Assembly: GCA_034521715.1 (NCBI GenBank)
Contig: JAXHLY010000009.1
Span: forward strand, 1 to 64,000
Reading direction: 5' to 3'
DNA: 64,000 nucleotides
Origin: Methylohalomonas sp034521715
Lineage (GTDB): Bacteria > Pseudomonadota > Gammaproteobacteria > Methylohalomonadales > Methylohalomonadaceae
Position numbers and translations under genes: made by a program. Below the pieces are notes generated by a model. It saw nothing but the letters and a program-made list of their open reading frames with translations. It was not told where the DNA came from and made no database searches. Every line of letters begins with the position of its first letter. The stretch's first letter is position 1. Shown here piece by piece: positions 16,204 to 24,447 of this stretch.

Positions 16204-17363
16204 GCCGCTTGTCCCATACAGAAATGCCGAATCATTCCCTCAACAATCCGCTGCATCGGTTCTATCCGATCCAGCGGCAGATACTCGTTACTCTGATGCG
16301 CCACGGAGATATCACCCGGTCCCAGGATAACGGTTTGCATACCCAGCGCATTCAGGTAAGGGCCCTCGGTACCGAAGGCCACGCTGCCAGCCTCCCTATC
16401 GGCCAGTTCCTCGGCCTTGCGCACGATCTCGGCGTCGCGGGGTGTATGCATGGCATCGATGCCATCAAACATGTCGCAGAACTCCAGTTTCAGATCGCGA
16501 TCCTCGACCGCCGCCCTGACCCGCTGCTGCAGTTCGGTTTTCAGTTCACTGACTTCCATGCCCGGCAGCGGCCGCAGATCCAGACCAAGTTCACAGGACG
16601 CACAGATCCGGTTCGGGTTGTCACCGCCCTGGATATGGCCGAGATTCATTGTCGGCACCGGCACCCTGAAATCCGAGTTGCGGTGATCGGCCTGCAGCTC
16701 ATCACGCCAGTCAAGCAGCGCCTTGATGACTTCATGCATGCCTTCAAGTGCGCTTTCGCCCAGCGACGGATCGCTGGAATGGCCGGAACGGCCGGTGAGC
16801 CGGATCTTTATCAACATCACACCCTTGTGCATGTACACCGGCTGCAGTCCGGTCGGCTCACCGATCAGTGCCTGTGAACCCAATGACACGCCCGCCTCCA
16901 GCAATGCCCGTGCACCGTGCATATTGCTCTCTTCATCGGCCGTCGCCAGGATCGTCAGCGGACGCGTGATACTGCTCCTGTCCAGACCCTGCAGCACCTC
17001 GGTAATGATCGGAAAGAAACACTTCATGTCCGAAGTACCGAGACCGTAGACCCGGCCGTTCTTCTCGGTCAGTGTAAACGGATCGCTGCCCCAGCCGGTC
17101 TCGTCGTACGGCACGGTATCGGTATGGCCGGACAGCACCAGACCGCCATCAGCACCCGATCCGGTCCGGGCAATCAGATTGACCTTGCCGTGCTGCCCCG
17201 GCACGTCGGTGATCTCGATACCGAATCCCAGATCGGCAAACCAGCCGGCGAGCAGATCCACCACCGGCCGGTTGCTCATGTCGAGCCTGGGGTCGACACT
17301 GCTTACCGACGGCGTTTCGATCAGCCGCGCAAAAGCGTCCATCAATGCGGGTACCCGGGCCAC
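16200..17363 (-). CDS. argE: Acetylornithine deacetylase (ArgE)
   Basis: An M20 metallopeptidase-fold enzyme of about 387 aa that releases ornithine from N-acetylornithine. Zinc-ligand motifs are visible: GHTDTVP, GLGTSDMK, ADEESNMHGA, and the C-terminal GPGDISVAHQSNEYL. ETPSVSSVDP near the N-terminus is the usual ArgE start region. GTG 17363 is chosen because AAGGA lies six bases upstream; the open frame continues to 17495 but that segment is low-complexity Gly/Arg and unlike the family. The next in-frame ATG is 17342. It is first in the argE-argA operon. Confidence 0.92.
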   Translation of the reverse strand: MARVPALMDAFARLIETPSVSSVDPRLDMSNRPVVDLLAGWFADLGFGIEITDVPGQHGKVNLIARTGSGADGGLVLSGHTDTVPYDETGWGSDPFTLTEKNGRVYGLGTSDMKCFFPIITEVLQGLDRSSITRPLTILATADEESNMHGARALLEAGVSLGSQALIGEPTGLQPVYMHKGVMLIKIRLTGRSGHSSDPSLGESALEGMHEVIKALLDWRDELQADHRNSDFRVPVPTMNLGHIQGGDNPNRICASCELGLDLRPLPGMEVSELKTELQQRVRAAVEDRDLKLEFCDMFDGIDAMHTPRDAEIVRKAEELADREAGSVAFGTEGPYLNALGMQTVILGPGDISVAHQSNEYLPLDRIEPMQRIVEGMIRHFCMGQAA

Positions 17364-17533
17364 TGGGATTCCTTGTTCTTTTTCAGGTGTTTGTTCCTGG
17401 ATTCCTGTTTCCAGGCCGCCAGGCGGCCATGACCGGCCTGACCGGCCTGACAGGCCTGCGATGCTGGTGTATTCTAACGCACCTTTTTCCTTCAATTCGC
17501 TGATTTGCTACTGAATTTAGAGATTTTCCGCCC

Positions 17534-19228
17534 ATGGCCAAACAACTGAACCGTATCAGTTCGCGCATTACCCAGCCGGCTTCGCAGGGCGCGTCCCAGG
17601 CAATGCTTTACGGCACCGGCCTGACGCCGGACGACATGAACAAGCCGCAGGTCGGCATCGCCAGCGTCTGGTACGAGGGCAATACCTGCAACATGCATCT
17701 GCTAACGAGCTGGCCGAGAAAGTCCGCGAAGGCGTGGTTGCGGCCGGCCTGGTGGGCATGCGCTTCAATACCATCGGCGTTTCCGACGGCATTTCCATGG
17801 GCACCGAGGGCATGAGCTATTCGCTGCAGTCGCGCGATCTGATCGCCGATTCCATCGAAACGATCATGGGCGCGCAGTGGTACGACGCCAACATCGCCCT
17901 GCCCGGCTGCGACAAGAACATGCCCGGCACGGTCATGGCCATGGGCCGGCTGAACCGTCCGTCGATCATGGTCTACGGCGGCACCATCAAGCCCGGCCAT
18001 CCGAGATCGACGGCCACGAAAAGAAACTCGACATCATCTCGGCGTTCCAGAGCTACGGCGAGTACATCGCCGGCCGTATCAACGATGACGAGCGCCAGCA
18101 GATCGTGCGCAACGCCTGTCCCGGCGCCGGCGCCTGCGGCGGCATGTACACCGCCAACACCATGGCCGCGGCCATCGAGGCGATGGGCATGTCACTGCCC
18201 TATTCTTCGTCCACGCCGGCCGATCGATCCCCATGAAGCTCGAGGAATGCTTCAACGCCGGCGCCGCGATCCGGAACCTGCTGGAACTGGATCTGAAACC
18301 GCGCGATATCATGACGCGCGAGGCATTCGAAAACGCCATGGTGCTGGTGATCGTGCTCGGCGGTTCCACCAATGCCGTGCTGCACCTGATCGCCATGGCC
18401 CGTTCGGTCGGCATCAACCTGACGGTCGACGATTTCCAGGCTGTAAGCAACCGCACGCCGTATCTCGCCGATCTCAAGCCCAGCGGCCAGTACGTGATGG
18501 AAGACCTGCACAAGATCGGCGGCACACCGGCGGTGCTGAAGATGCTGCTGGATAACGGCATGATCAATGGTGACTGCATGACCGTCACCGGCAAGACGCT
18601 GGCGGAAAACCTGAAGGACCTGCCGGGGCTGCCGGCGGATCAGCCCATCCTGCGGCCGCTGGATAACCCGCACAAGAAGACCGGCCACATCCAGATACTG
18701 AAAGGCAATCTTGCGCCCGGCGGGTCGGTCGCCAAGATCACCGGCAAGGAAGGCCTGGCGTTCACCGGCCCGGCGCGCGTGTTCGACGCCGAGGAAAACA
18801 TGCTCAAGGCGCTGGAGGACGACAGGATTCAGAAGGGCGACGTCATCATCATCCGCTACGAGGGCCCCAAGGGCGGGCCCGGCATGCCGGAAATGCTGAC
18901 GCCGACCTCGGCGATCATGGGCGCCGGGCTCGGCAGTGATGTCGCCATGGTCACCGACGGTCGTTTCTCCGGCGGTTCACACGGCTTCATTATCGGTCAC
19001 GTGGTACCCGAGGCCCAGGAAGGCGGTCCGATTGCGCTGGTGCAGGACGGTGACATCGTGACGATTGATGTCGAGAACAATCGCATCGATGTCGATATCA
19101 GTGACGAGGAATTCGACAAGCGCCGCAGGAACTGGACCATGCCGCCCTACAAGGCAGAACGCGGCACGCTCGCGCGCTACATCAAGACCGTGCGCAATGC
19201 GTCGGAAGGATGTGTGACGGATGAGTGA
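17534..19228 (+). CDS. ilvD: Dihydroxy-acid dehydratase (IlvD), with several indels
   Basis: IlvD dehydrates dihydroxy acids to 2-oxo acids in Val/Ile/Leu synthesis using an Fe-S cluster. The pieces in order are SSRITQPASQGASQAMLYGT, NTCNMHL, GVSDGISMGTEGMSYSLQSR, ALPGCDKNMPGTVMAMGRLN, ACPGAGACGGMYTANTMA, then from 18233 KLEECFNAGAAIRNLLEL, and TDGRFSGGSHGFIIGHVVPE. All cluster cysteines are present. The frame shifts near 17703, 17999 (one C lost from CCC) and 18228. Total length matches the about 560-aa family, and ilvD is needed for prototrophy, so sequence error is likelier than loss. A TTGATTGG array starts just after the stop. Confidence 0.93.
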
Positions 19229-19231
19229 TAG

Positions 19232-19309
19232 TTGATTGGTTGATTGGTTGATTGGTTGATTGGTTGATTGGTTGATTGGTTGATTGGTTGATTGGTTGAT
19301 TGGTTGATT
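19232..19309 (+). repeat. Octamer tandem repeat TTGATTGG, about 9.7 copies
   Basis: Perfect head-to-tail copies of an 8-bp unit begin three bases after the ilvD stop. The unit length is not a multiple of three and the array is non-coding. Perfect identity suggests recent or ongoing slippage. A degenerate version (AACTAATTAACTAG) at 19363-19389 even supplies the stop codon of the convergent transglycosylase gene. Confidence 0.95.
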
Positions 19310-19386
19310 AAAACAGCATGGCTAAAATCCATGGCCCGTCAAGATCACTAATCACCAGTAAACTAATTAACTAGTAAACCAGTTAA

Positions 19387-20010
19387 CTAATTCCCCGCCA
19401 CCTGAATGCCGTTCTCGCGGTACTGGCGGTAGTACTTGAGTACCTTGCGGACGTAATTCTGTGTCTCGGGAAACGGCGGTATCTCGTTGCCGTAGCGGAT
19501 AACGGCGTTCTCGCCGGCGTTGTAGGCGGCGACCGCCAGCTGCACATCGTTGCCGAACATGCCCAGCAGTTCCTTCAGGTACCTCGTGCCGGCAAAAACA
19601 TTGGCGCGCGGGTTCTTGCGATCGGAGACACCAAAGCGTTTCGCGGTCGCCGGCATGAGCTGCATGAGTCCCAGGGCGCCGGCACTGGACAGTGCATTCG
19701 GGTCATAGGCCGACTCGGCCGTGACCACTGCATGAACCAGTGAATCCGGTAACAGGTACTCGCGTGCCGCCTCGGTGATCAGCGGCGCGTAACGCTTCTG
19801 GTTCTGCTTGAACCGGCCCGGGTCATAGCTGGGTTCCTGCCAGCCCTTCCAGGTCTTGACCAGCCGCTTGTAGCCGGAGTGCTTGGGCTTGTCCGTCAGG
19901 GTGATGCGGCCGTGCTTGTCGACATATTTGTAAATGTCGGCGTACGCAGCCGGCACGGCAAGCATGCCCGCCACGAGGGCGCAAAGCGGTATCAGCCGCA
20001 GCCGGCGCAT
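19387..20010 (-). CDS. Secreted lytic transglycosylase (DUF4124 + SLT domain)
   Basis: About 207 aa. A Sec signal peptide (start at ATG 20010, ending PAAYA) is followed by a DUF4124-type strand (DIYKYVDKHGRITLTDKPK) and a soluble lytic transglycosylase domain. The latter shows the catalytic Glu in VVTAESAYDPNALSSAGALG, then LMQLMPATAKRFGV, and NVFAGTRYLKELL and AYNAGENAV. It cleaves peptidoglycan to 1,6-anhydro products in the periplasm. A start at 20034 adds only eight residues ahead of the signal peptide. The TAG stop lies within a degenerate octamer repeat. Confidence 0.92.
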   Translation of the reverse strand: MRRLRLIPLCALVAGMLAVPAAYADIYKYVDKHGRITLTDKPKHSGYKRLVKTWKGWQEPSYDPGRFKQNQKRYAPLITEAAREYLLPDSLVHAVVTAESAYDPNALSSAGALGLMQLMPATAKRFGVSDRKNPRANVFAGTRYLKELLGMFGNDVQLAVAAYNAGENAVIRYGNEIPPFPETQNYVRKVLKYYRQYRENGIQVAGN

Positions 20011-20081
20011 TCTGCAAATCCTGGTCAGTGGCACCCCATTTCCCCGGTTTTTATTTTCCTTGTCAGGGACCTTAGCTAAGT

Positions 20082-20618
20082 CTATAAAAAAAGGGAAGTT
20101 ATTTGCAGCAGAAACGCGGCATAGATCGCAGCCAGCAGGTCGTCGATCATGATGCCGAAACCCCCGGTAACATACCGATCGAGCCAGCGGATGGGCCAGG
20201 GCTTCCAGATATCGAACAGCCTGAACAGGACAAAACCGGCCAGCACCCAGCCCCAGCCCGCCGGCGCCGCGGTCATGGTGACCATGTAGCCGACGATTTC
20301 GTCCCAGACGATGGCGGGGTGATCATGGACCCCGAGCGCGCGGGCAGTATGCCGACACAGCCAGATACCCACGGCAAACAGCAAAATAGTCAGGCCGATA
20401 TACTGGAACAGTGACATGGCCGGCAGACAGAGATAGATGACGACACCCACCAGGCTGCCTGCCGTACCGGGCATCCACGGACTCAGTCCGGCACCACCGC
20501 CCCATGACAGCCAGTTCAGCGGATCCCTGAACGCACATCCCGGCACGGGGCGATGCGTATTGCCTGTTACAGTATTACCCAATGTATACACCGGACTGTT
20601 ATGAGCCGCACTAACCAT
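20082..20618 (-). CDS. pgpA: Phosphatidylglycerophosphatase A
   Basis: PgpA dephosphorylates phosphatidylglycerophosphate to phosphatidylglycerol at the inner membrane. Signature parts are GAGLSPWMPGTAGSLVGV, HDHPAIVWDEIVGYMV with the metal-binding Asp-Glu, and FRLFDIWKPWPIRWLD followed by GGFGIMIDDLLAA. Membrane helices lie between these. The first about 25 residues of the 178 are not conserved and the ATG at 20618 is only 28 bp from the divergent tspO start, so the real start may be internal. Confidence 0.92.
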   Translation of the reverse strand: MVSAAHNSPVYTLGNTVTGNTHRPVPGCAFRDPLNWLSWGGGAGLSPWMPGTAGSLVGVVIYLCLPAMSLFQYIGLTILLFAVGIWLCRHTARALGVHDHPAIVWDEIVGYMVTMTAAPAGWGWVLAGFVLFRLFDIWKPWPIRWLDRYVTGGFGIMIDDLLAAIYAAFLLQITSLFL

Positions 20619-20646
20619 AACCGAGTATCATGGTCCTGACTACAGG

Positions 20647-21111
20647 ATGAAAATAATGCAATATCGTTCCTTGCCTGTCTTTATCGCGCTTGTCTGCCTG
20701 ATCGCCGTAACCGGCATCCAGTTCGAACCCGGACTCTGGTACGCGGCGCTCGACAAACCACCGCTGACACCACCCAACCGGGTATTTCCTATTGCCTGGA
20801 CATTGCTGTACCTGATGATAGCAGTATCCGGCTGGCTGGCATGGCAAAGCCCGGCCATTACGCCGAAGCGTTACGCTTTCGCCTGTTATGGTATTCAGCT
20901 GTTACTGAATGCCAGCTGGTCGTGGGTGTTCTTCGGCCAGCACTGGATCGGCATCGGCATGGTCAATATCCTGCTGCTGTTACCGGCCGTGGCGGTTAAC
21001 ATCAGACTGTTTCTGCCTCTGAGTCGTCTGGCAGCGATGCTGTTGATACCCTATCTTGTATGGGTCGGCTTCGCACTGTATCTCAATACAGGAATTCTCT
21101 GGCTGAATTAA
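20647..21111 (+). CDS. tspO: TspO/MBR tryptophan-rich sensory protein
   Basis: A 154-aa five-helix membrane protein with the TspO signature: WYAALDKPPLTPPNRVFPI, AWTLLYLMIAVSGWLAW, and ASWSWVFFGQHWIGIGMV. TspO proteins bind porphyrins and are linked to tetrapyrrole turnover and stress sensing. It starts 28 bp from pgpA, divergently. The TAA stop (21109-21111) is formed by the first bases of the palindromic repeat element that follows, so that element inserted at, or now supplies, the gene end. Confidence 0.95.
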   Translation: MKIMQYRSLPVFIALVCLIAVTGIQFEPGLWYAALDKPPLTPPNRVFPIAWTLLYLMIAVSGWLAWQSPAITPKRYAFACYGIQLLLNASWSWVFFGQHWIGIGMVNILLLLPAVAVNIRLFLPLSRLAAMLLIPYLVWVGFALYLNTGILWLN

Positions 21112-21270
21112 GGAGGCTCTGAATAATTTGTCATTTCGAGCACAGCGAGGGACTTTCGAAGGCGTCCCGAGCGCAGCGAGGGATCTCATTAAGATCTCTC
21201 CCTATGGTCGAGACAGGGATTTCTCCCGTTGGTCGAAATGACATGCGGGGATTATTCAGAGCTTGCTTAA
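21108..21270. mobile_element. MITE-like palindromic element, copy A
   Basis: A 163-bp non-coding element. Its ends are inverted repeats: TTAAGGAGGCTCTGAATAAT at the left and the complement of TTAAGCAAGCTCTGAATAAT at the right. Inside are GTCATTTCGAGC and the inverted TCGAAATGAC. It lies in the opposite orientation to copies at 45337 and 61514. There is no transposase; the TTAA ends could be a target-site duplication. Confidence 0.75.
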
Positions 21271-21291
21271 GTTATGGAAAAAGGAATCGGT

Positions 21292-21666
21292 ATGCCCGCA
21301 GAATCCGTAAACGTATTCGGCGAACCACTCCAGTCCTGCTCCTACCAGCCGATCACCGGTTTTTACCGTGACGGCTGCTGCAACACCGGCAGTGAAGATG
21401 CCGGCGACCACGTTGTCTGCGCCCGCATGACCCGTGAGTTTCTCGAATTTGAACTTGAACAGGGCAATGACCTGGTAACGCCACACCCCGAAGCCGGTTT
21501 CCCGGGACTGAAGCCGGGCGACCGCTGGTGTCTCTGCGCATTGCGCTGGTACGAGGCTTACGAGGCGGGTGTGGCACCGCCCGTCTACCTCATGGCAACC
21601 CACCGGCGCGTGCTCGACATGATCAATATCGAGGAGCTGAAACAGCATGCGCTAGACCTGGAGTGA
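21292..21666 (+). CDS. DUF2237 family protein
   Basis: A 124-aa soluble protein of the DUF2237 family, unknown function, conserved in many proteobacteria. Characteristic parts: NVFGEPLQSC, PITGFYRDGCCNTGSEDAGD, HPEAGFPGLKPGDRWCLCAL and APPVYLMATHRRVLDM. Five conserved cysteines suggest a metal or structural role, which is inference. ATG 21292 is preferred over 21274 because AAGGA (21281-21285) is six bases upstream. The gene begins 21 bp after the repeat element, so its promoter may lie in or behind that element. Confidence 0.88.
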   Translation: MPAESVNVFGEPLQSCSYQPITGFYRDGCCNTGSEDAGDHVVCARMTREFLEFELEQGNDLVTPHPEAGFPGLKPGDRWCLCALRWYEAYEAGVAPPVYLMATHRRVLDMINIEELKQHALDLE

Positions 21667-21681
21667 TCCGGAAACGCGCCG

Positions 21682-21840
21682 GGTTTAGGGACGAAACCTG
21701 ACAGACTCTGTGCAACGGATTTCTCCAACGGTATCCGTCCCGGCGCTGAACGCCAGGTCATGGCTGGCCCCACTGTAAAATTCCGAAATGTAACCCATCC
21801 CACCAAACCGGCTTTATCCCTCTGATGTGTTTGGTGCCTG
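21682..21840 (+). ncRNA. Candidate structured transcript upstream of a strong terminator
   Basis: No ORF is credible in the 396 bp between DUF2237 and DUF488. Several short stems follow each other: GGTTT/AAACC (21682-21698), ACGGAT/ATCCGT (21715-21738), GGCG/CGCC (21742-21754) and GCCAG/CTGGC near 21753-21770, ending at a terminator at 21841. It could be a small RNA or just the 3' UTR of the DUF2237 mRNA. No known RNA family is recognised. Confidence 0.3.
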
Positions 21841-21870
21841 AACGGCCAGTCAATAGACTGGCCGTTTTTT
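21841..21870 (+). terminator. Strong intrinsic terminator
   Basis: AACGGCCAGTC (21841-21851), loop AATA, and its exact complement GACTGGCCGTT (21856-21866) run into TTTT. The 11-bp perfect stem with a 4-base loop is a textbook Rho-independent terminator, 175 bp after the DUF2237 stop. Confidence 0.92.
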
Positions 21871-22062
21871 ATATGTGTAAACTGGCAGGTTATTGACGCA
21901 CTCGCCCTGTTCCGGAAACGAACAGGGATCAAATGCAGGCCGGTACCTACTATCATGGTAAAGCACCGGCAACGCCGGAAACGTGTATAGCCACAGCATG
22001 TTCTCGCGGAGATGAAATTGGCAACGCCTGCTCGCGGGCCTTGATTTTTATCAACAAACACA

Positions 22063-22416
22063 ATGAGATGCAGAATAATGCGAGTCTATGATCCCGTGGG
22101 GCCGGATGACGGATTCCGGGTACTGGTAGACAGAATCTGGCCCCGCGGGCTGAAAAAAGCGGATGCCGCGATCGATCTATGGCTCAAAGAGATTGCCCCC
22201 AGCACGGAACTGAGAAAGTGGTTCAATCATGATCCGGATAAATGGAAAACTTTCAGAAGCCGCTACATCAGTGAACTAAAACATAAAAACGAACTTGTGG
22301 AAAGGCTGTTTGCCGAGGCCGGGAACCGTCAAATTACACTGTTGTTTTCAGCACGCGATACGGAACATAATCAGGCTGCCGCAATCAAGGAATATATAGA
22401 AAAGTATTACCAATGA
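22063..22416 (+). CDS. DUF488 family protein (YeaO-like)
   Basis: A 117-aa DUF488 protein, function unknown. Conserved parts are RVLVDRIWPRGLKK, LWLKEIAPSTELRKWFNHDP, KWKTFRSRYISEL and ITLLFSARDTEHNQAA. No signal peptide or membrane segment is seen. The stop overlaps the next start as ATGA, so the two are translationally coupled. Base composition is more AT-rich than in neighbouring genes (for example many AAA codons), hinting at a different history from its GC-rich surroundings. Confidence 0.9.
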   Translation: MRCRIMRVYDPVGPDDGFRVLVDRIWPRGLKKADAAIDLWLKEIAPSTELRKWFNHDPDKWKTFRSRYISELKHKNELVERLFAEAGNRQITLLFSARDTEHNQAAAIKEYIEKYYQ

Positions 22417-23063
22417 AGGATTCCGGCGACAATGCACTCAAGAGCCCCTGGCGCTGGCTGCTCTATGGCATACTTTTGCTGGCCGGTATCGCCATAGGCG
22501 CCGCTTCTTCTGTATATTTTCAGCCTTCCAAACCGGACAAGATTGATTTCAGTCAGACCCAAATACCAACATTGATGATGCACCCCCTTGGCCGTGATGG
22601 TGCATATGAACATACCATCGGGAACTGGGGATTGCTGACATCATTAAGCAGTGGCAATGACAGTATTGCGCTCAAATACAACGACCAGTTCATAGCGTCG
22701 ATTACTTCAGCCTCTGATCATACACTGGAATCAATGGTCATCAATCATCCACGACATGATACAGTACTCTTGATTCTTGAAAATCTTAATAAAAATGATC
22801 ATCCCGGCAAGTTAACAACCGACATCCTGTCACCCGGCGGCAACAAAGTCGGTTTTGTGATTGACGAAAATATGGATGGTCAGCCGGATCTGCGTTTTGA
22901 ATATGCGGGACCCTATTTATATGTCTGGCTAGACGAAAGTTGGCATCGAGTGATGCGTACAAAGCCAAGACAGTCAGGGGAAGGTTTCAGGCACACTGTG
23001 ATGTATAAAGAAATATCCACCAGATATACCTCGGGCAATATCCTTATTTGCTGGAGCCGCTGA
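22413..23063 (+). CDS. Membrane-anchored protein of unknown function
   Basis: A 216-aa protein with one N-terminal helix (WLLYGILLLAGIAIGAASSV) and a large periplasmic part. The part contains VIDENMDGQPDLRFEY, an Asp-rich segment resembling a Ca-binding loop found in dockerin-type or FG-GAP repeats, but only one copy is visible. No family is recognised. It is coupled to DUF488 by a 4-bp overlap. The AT-richer composition continues through this gene. A hairpin that may end the transcript follows 30 bp after the stop. Confidence 0.7.
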   Translation: MKDSGDNALKSPWRWLLYGILLLAGIAIGAASSVYFQPSKPDKIDFSQTQIPTLMMHPLGRDGAYEHTIGNWGLLTSLSSGNDSIALKYNDQFIASITSASDHTLESMVINHPRHDTVLLILENLNKNDHPGKLTTDILSPGGNKVGFVIDENMDGQPDLRFEYAGPYLYVWLDESWHRVMRTKPRQSGEGFRHTVMYKEISTRYTSGNILICWSR

Positions 23064-23092
23064 CATTCGGAAAATAAATAATATCGCCCTGC

Positions 23093-23116
23093 AAAACCGG
23101 GCGCAAGGCCGGTTTT
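23093..23116 (+). terminator. Probable terminator hairpin
   Basis: AAAACCGG (23093-23100) and CCGGTTTT (23109-23116) form a perfect 8-bp stem with an 8-base loop, ending in four Ts that are part of the stem. It lies between the DUF488-linked gene and the cfa-like gene. Confidence 0.55.
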
Positions 23117-23164
23117 CGCCTGCTCATATCAGGCTGTTCGGAGTCGAAAACAGGCACCCGGCTC

Positions 23165-24442
23165 TTGATCACAGAATCAATCTGTAATACTACTGAACAG
23201 GTAATCCAAACATTTTGCGGAACGACAGTGAAGGATGCACTGAAGCGTAAACTCGACAGTATAGGCCACAGCACGAGCATCTGTTTCCGTGTTGTATTTC
23301 CGGACGGCAGCCAGTATCAGAACCATCACGACAGCGAACCCGCAATCACTATCCATATTCGCAGTCGGACTGCCATCCTGAAGATCCTCTTCATGGGTCA
23401 TATTGGCATGCTGGAATCCTATTTCGACCAGAGCCTGGATATCGAAGGCGATCTGAAACTGGTCTTCCGCGCCGGCATGGAGACCAATTTCAGCAGCAAC
23501 CCGCCGTTGCTGGTACGGCTGCGCAACTGGTGGCACGAATTCCGTTACAGCAACAAGTCCATTGCCCAGGCACGAGAGAATGCCTGTTTTCACTACGCAA
23601 CAGGCACGGATTTTTATCGCTACTGGCTTGATGATCCCTACATGATGTACACCTGTGCCTACTGGAAAGAAGGCACCCGGACGTTGGAAGAAGCCCAGCA
23701 GAACAAGATGGAACATGTCTGCCGCAAGGTCCGCCTGCAGCCGGGCGAGACTTTTGTGGATATCGGCTGCGGCTGGGGCGGATTCATGCGTTACGCCTGG
23801 GAAAAGCATGGCGCTGTCGGCACGGGCATCAATATCACGCCGGAGCAGGTTGAAAACGGCAATGCCATGTTCGAGCAGGCAGGGCTGGCGGACAAACTGA
23901 AAATCCATGATGCCGATTTCCGGGAAGTCAATGGTGAATACGACAAGAGTATTTCCATCGGCGTGCTGGAACACGCCGGTCGCGACCAGCTGGAGAATGT
24001 CATCCGTGCCCATGCCCGTACCATGAAGCCCGGCGGTCTGGGCATGATCCATTTCATCGGTCATGTCGGCCACCATGAAACCGAGTTTTTCATCCGCCGG
24101 CATATTTTCCCCGGCGGCTGGATACCCTCGCTAACCGAGGCGATTAACGCCATGGAACGCTGCGGCCTGGAAATCCTCGACATCGAAAACCTGCGCCGCC
24201 ACTATGTCCTCACCCTGGATGCCTGGGCCGAGCGTTTTGACCGTCACTGGGAGGATATCCAGGCGCTGAATCCACAGAAGTTCGATGAAACCTTCAGGCG
24301 CAAATGGCGAACCTACCTGTATTCCTGCGCCGAGATGTTTCGTGCCCGCAACAGCTATACCCACCTGTTCCAGGTACTCGTATCCCGCGGCAACGTGGAT
24401 TACGACCATCCGATGAGCCGCACCTATATCTACCGGGATTAA
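23165..24442 (+). CDS. Cfa-family fatty-acid SAM methyltransferase
   Basis: About 425 aa, in the cyclopropane-fatty-acyl-phospholipid synthase family. The SAM-binding motif is VDIGCGWGGF, followed by GINITPEQVENG, SIGVLEHAG and FIRRHIFPGGWIPSL. Relatives transfer a methyl(ene) group from SAM to the double bond of phospholipid acyl chains. The adjoining FAD oxidase (5 bp away) suggests the product is a 10-methyl or furan fatty acid rather than a plain cyclopropane. The open frame begins at TTG 23165; GTG 23229 is an alternative start. Confidence 0.88.
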   Translation: MITESICNTTEQVIQTFCGTTVKDALKRKLDSIGHSTSICFRVVFPDGSQYQNHHDSEPAITIHIRSRTAILKILFMGHIGMLESYFDQSLDIEGDLKLVFRAGMETNFSSNPPLLVRLRNWWHEFRYSNKSIAQARENACFHYATGTDFYRYWLDDPYMMYTCAYWKEGTRTLEEAQQNKMEHVCRKVRLQPGETFVDIGCGWGGFMRYAWEKHGAVGTGINITPEQVENGNAMFEQAGLADKLKIHDADFREVNGEYDKSISIGVLEHAGRDQLENVIRAHARTMKPGGLGMIHFIGHVGHHETEFFIRRHIFPGGWIPSLTEAINAMERCGLEILDIENLRRHYVLTLDAWAERFDRHWEDIQALNPQKFDETFRRKWRTYLYSCAEMFRARNSYTHLFQVLVSRGNVDYDHPMSRTYIYRD

Positions 24443-24447
24443 GCTGC

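Noticed and set aside
21660..21870. Known riboswitch, 6S RNA, tmRNA or RNase P RNA
   Set aside because: None of their conserved sequence blocks could be found by eye; left as an unnamed candidate.
21585..22061. Leftward 158-codon ORF between DUF2237 and DUF488
   Set aside because: Overlaps DUF2237, has no family likeness and covers a strong rightward terminator.
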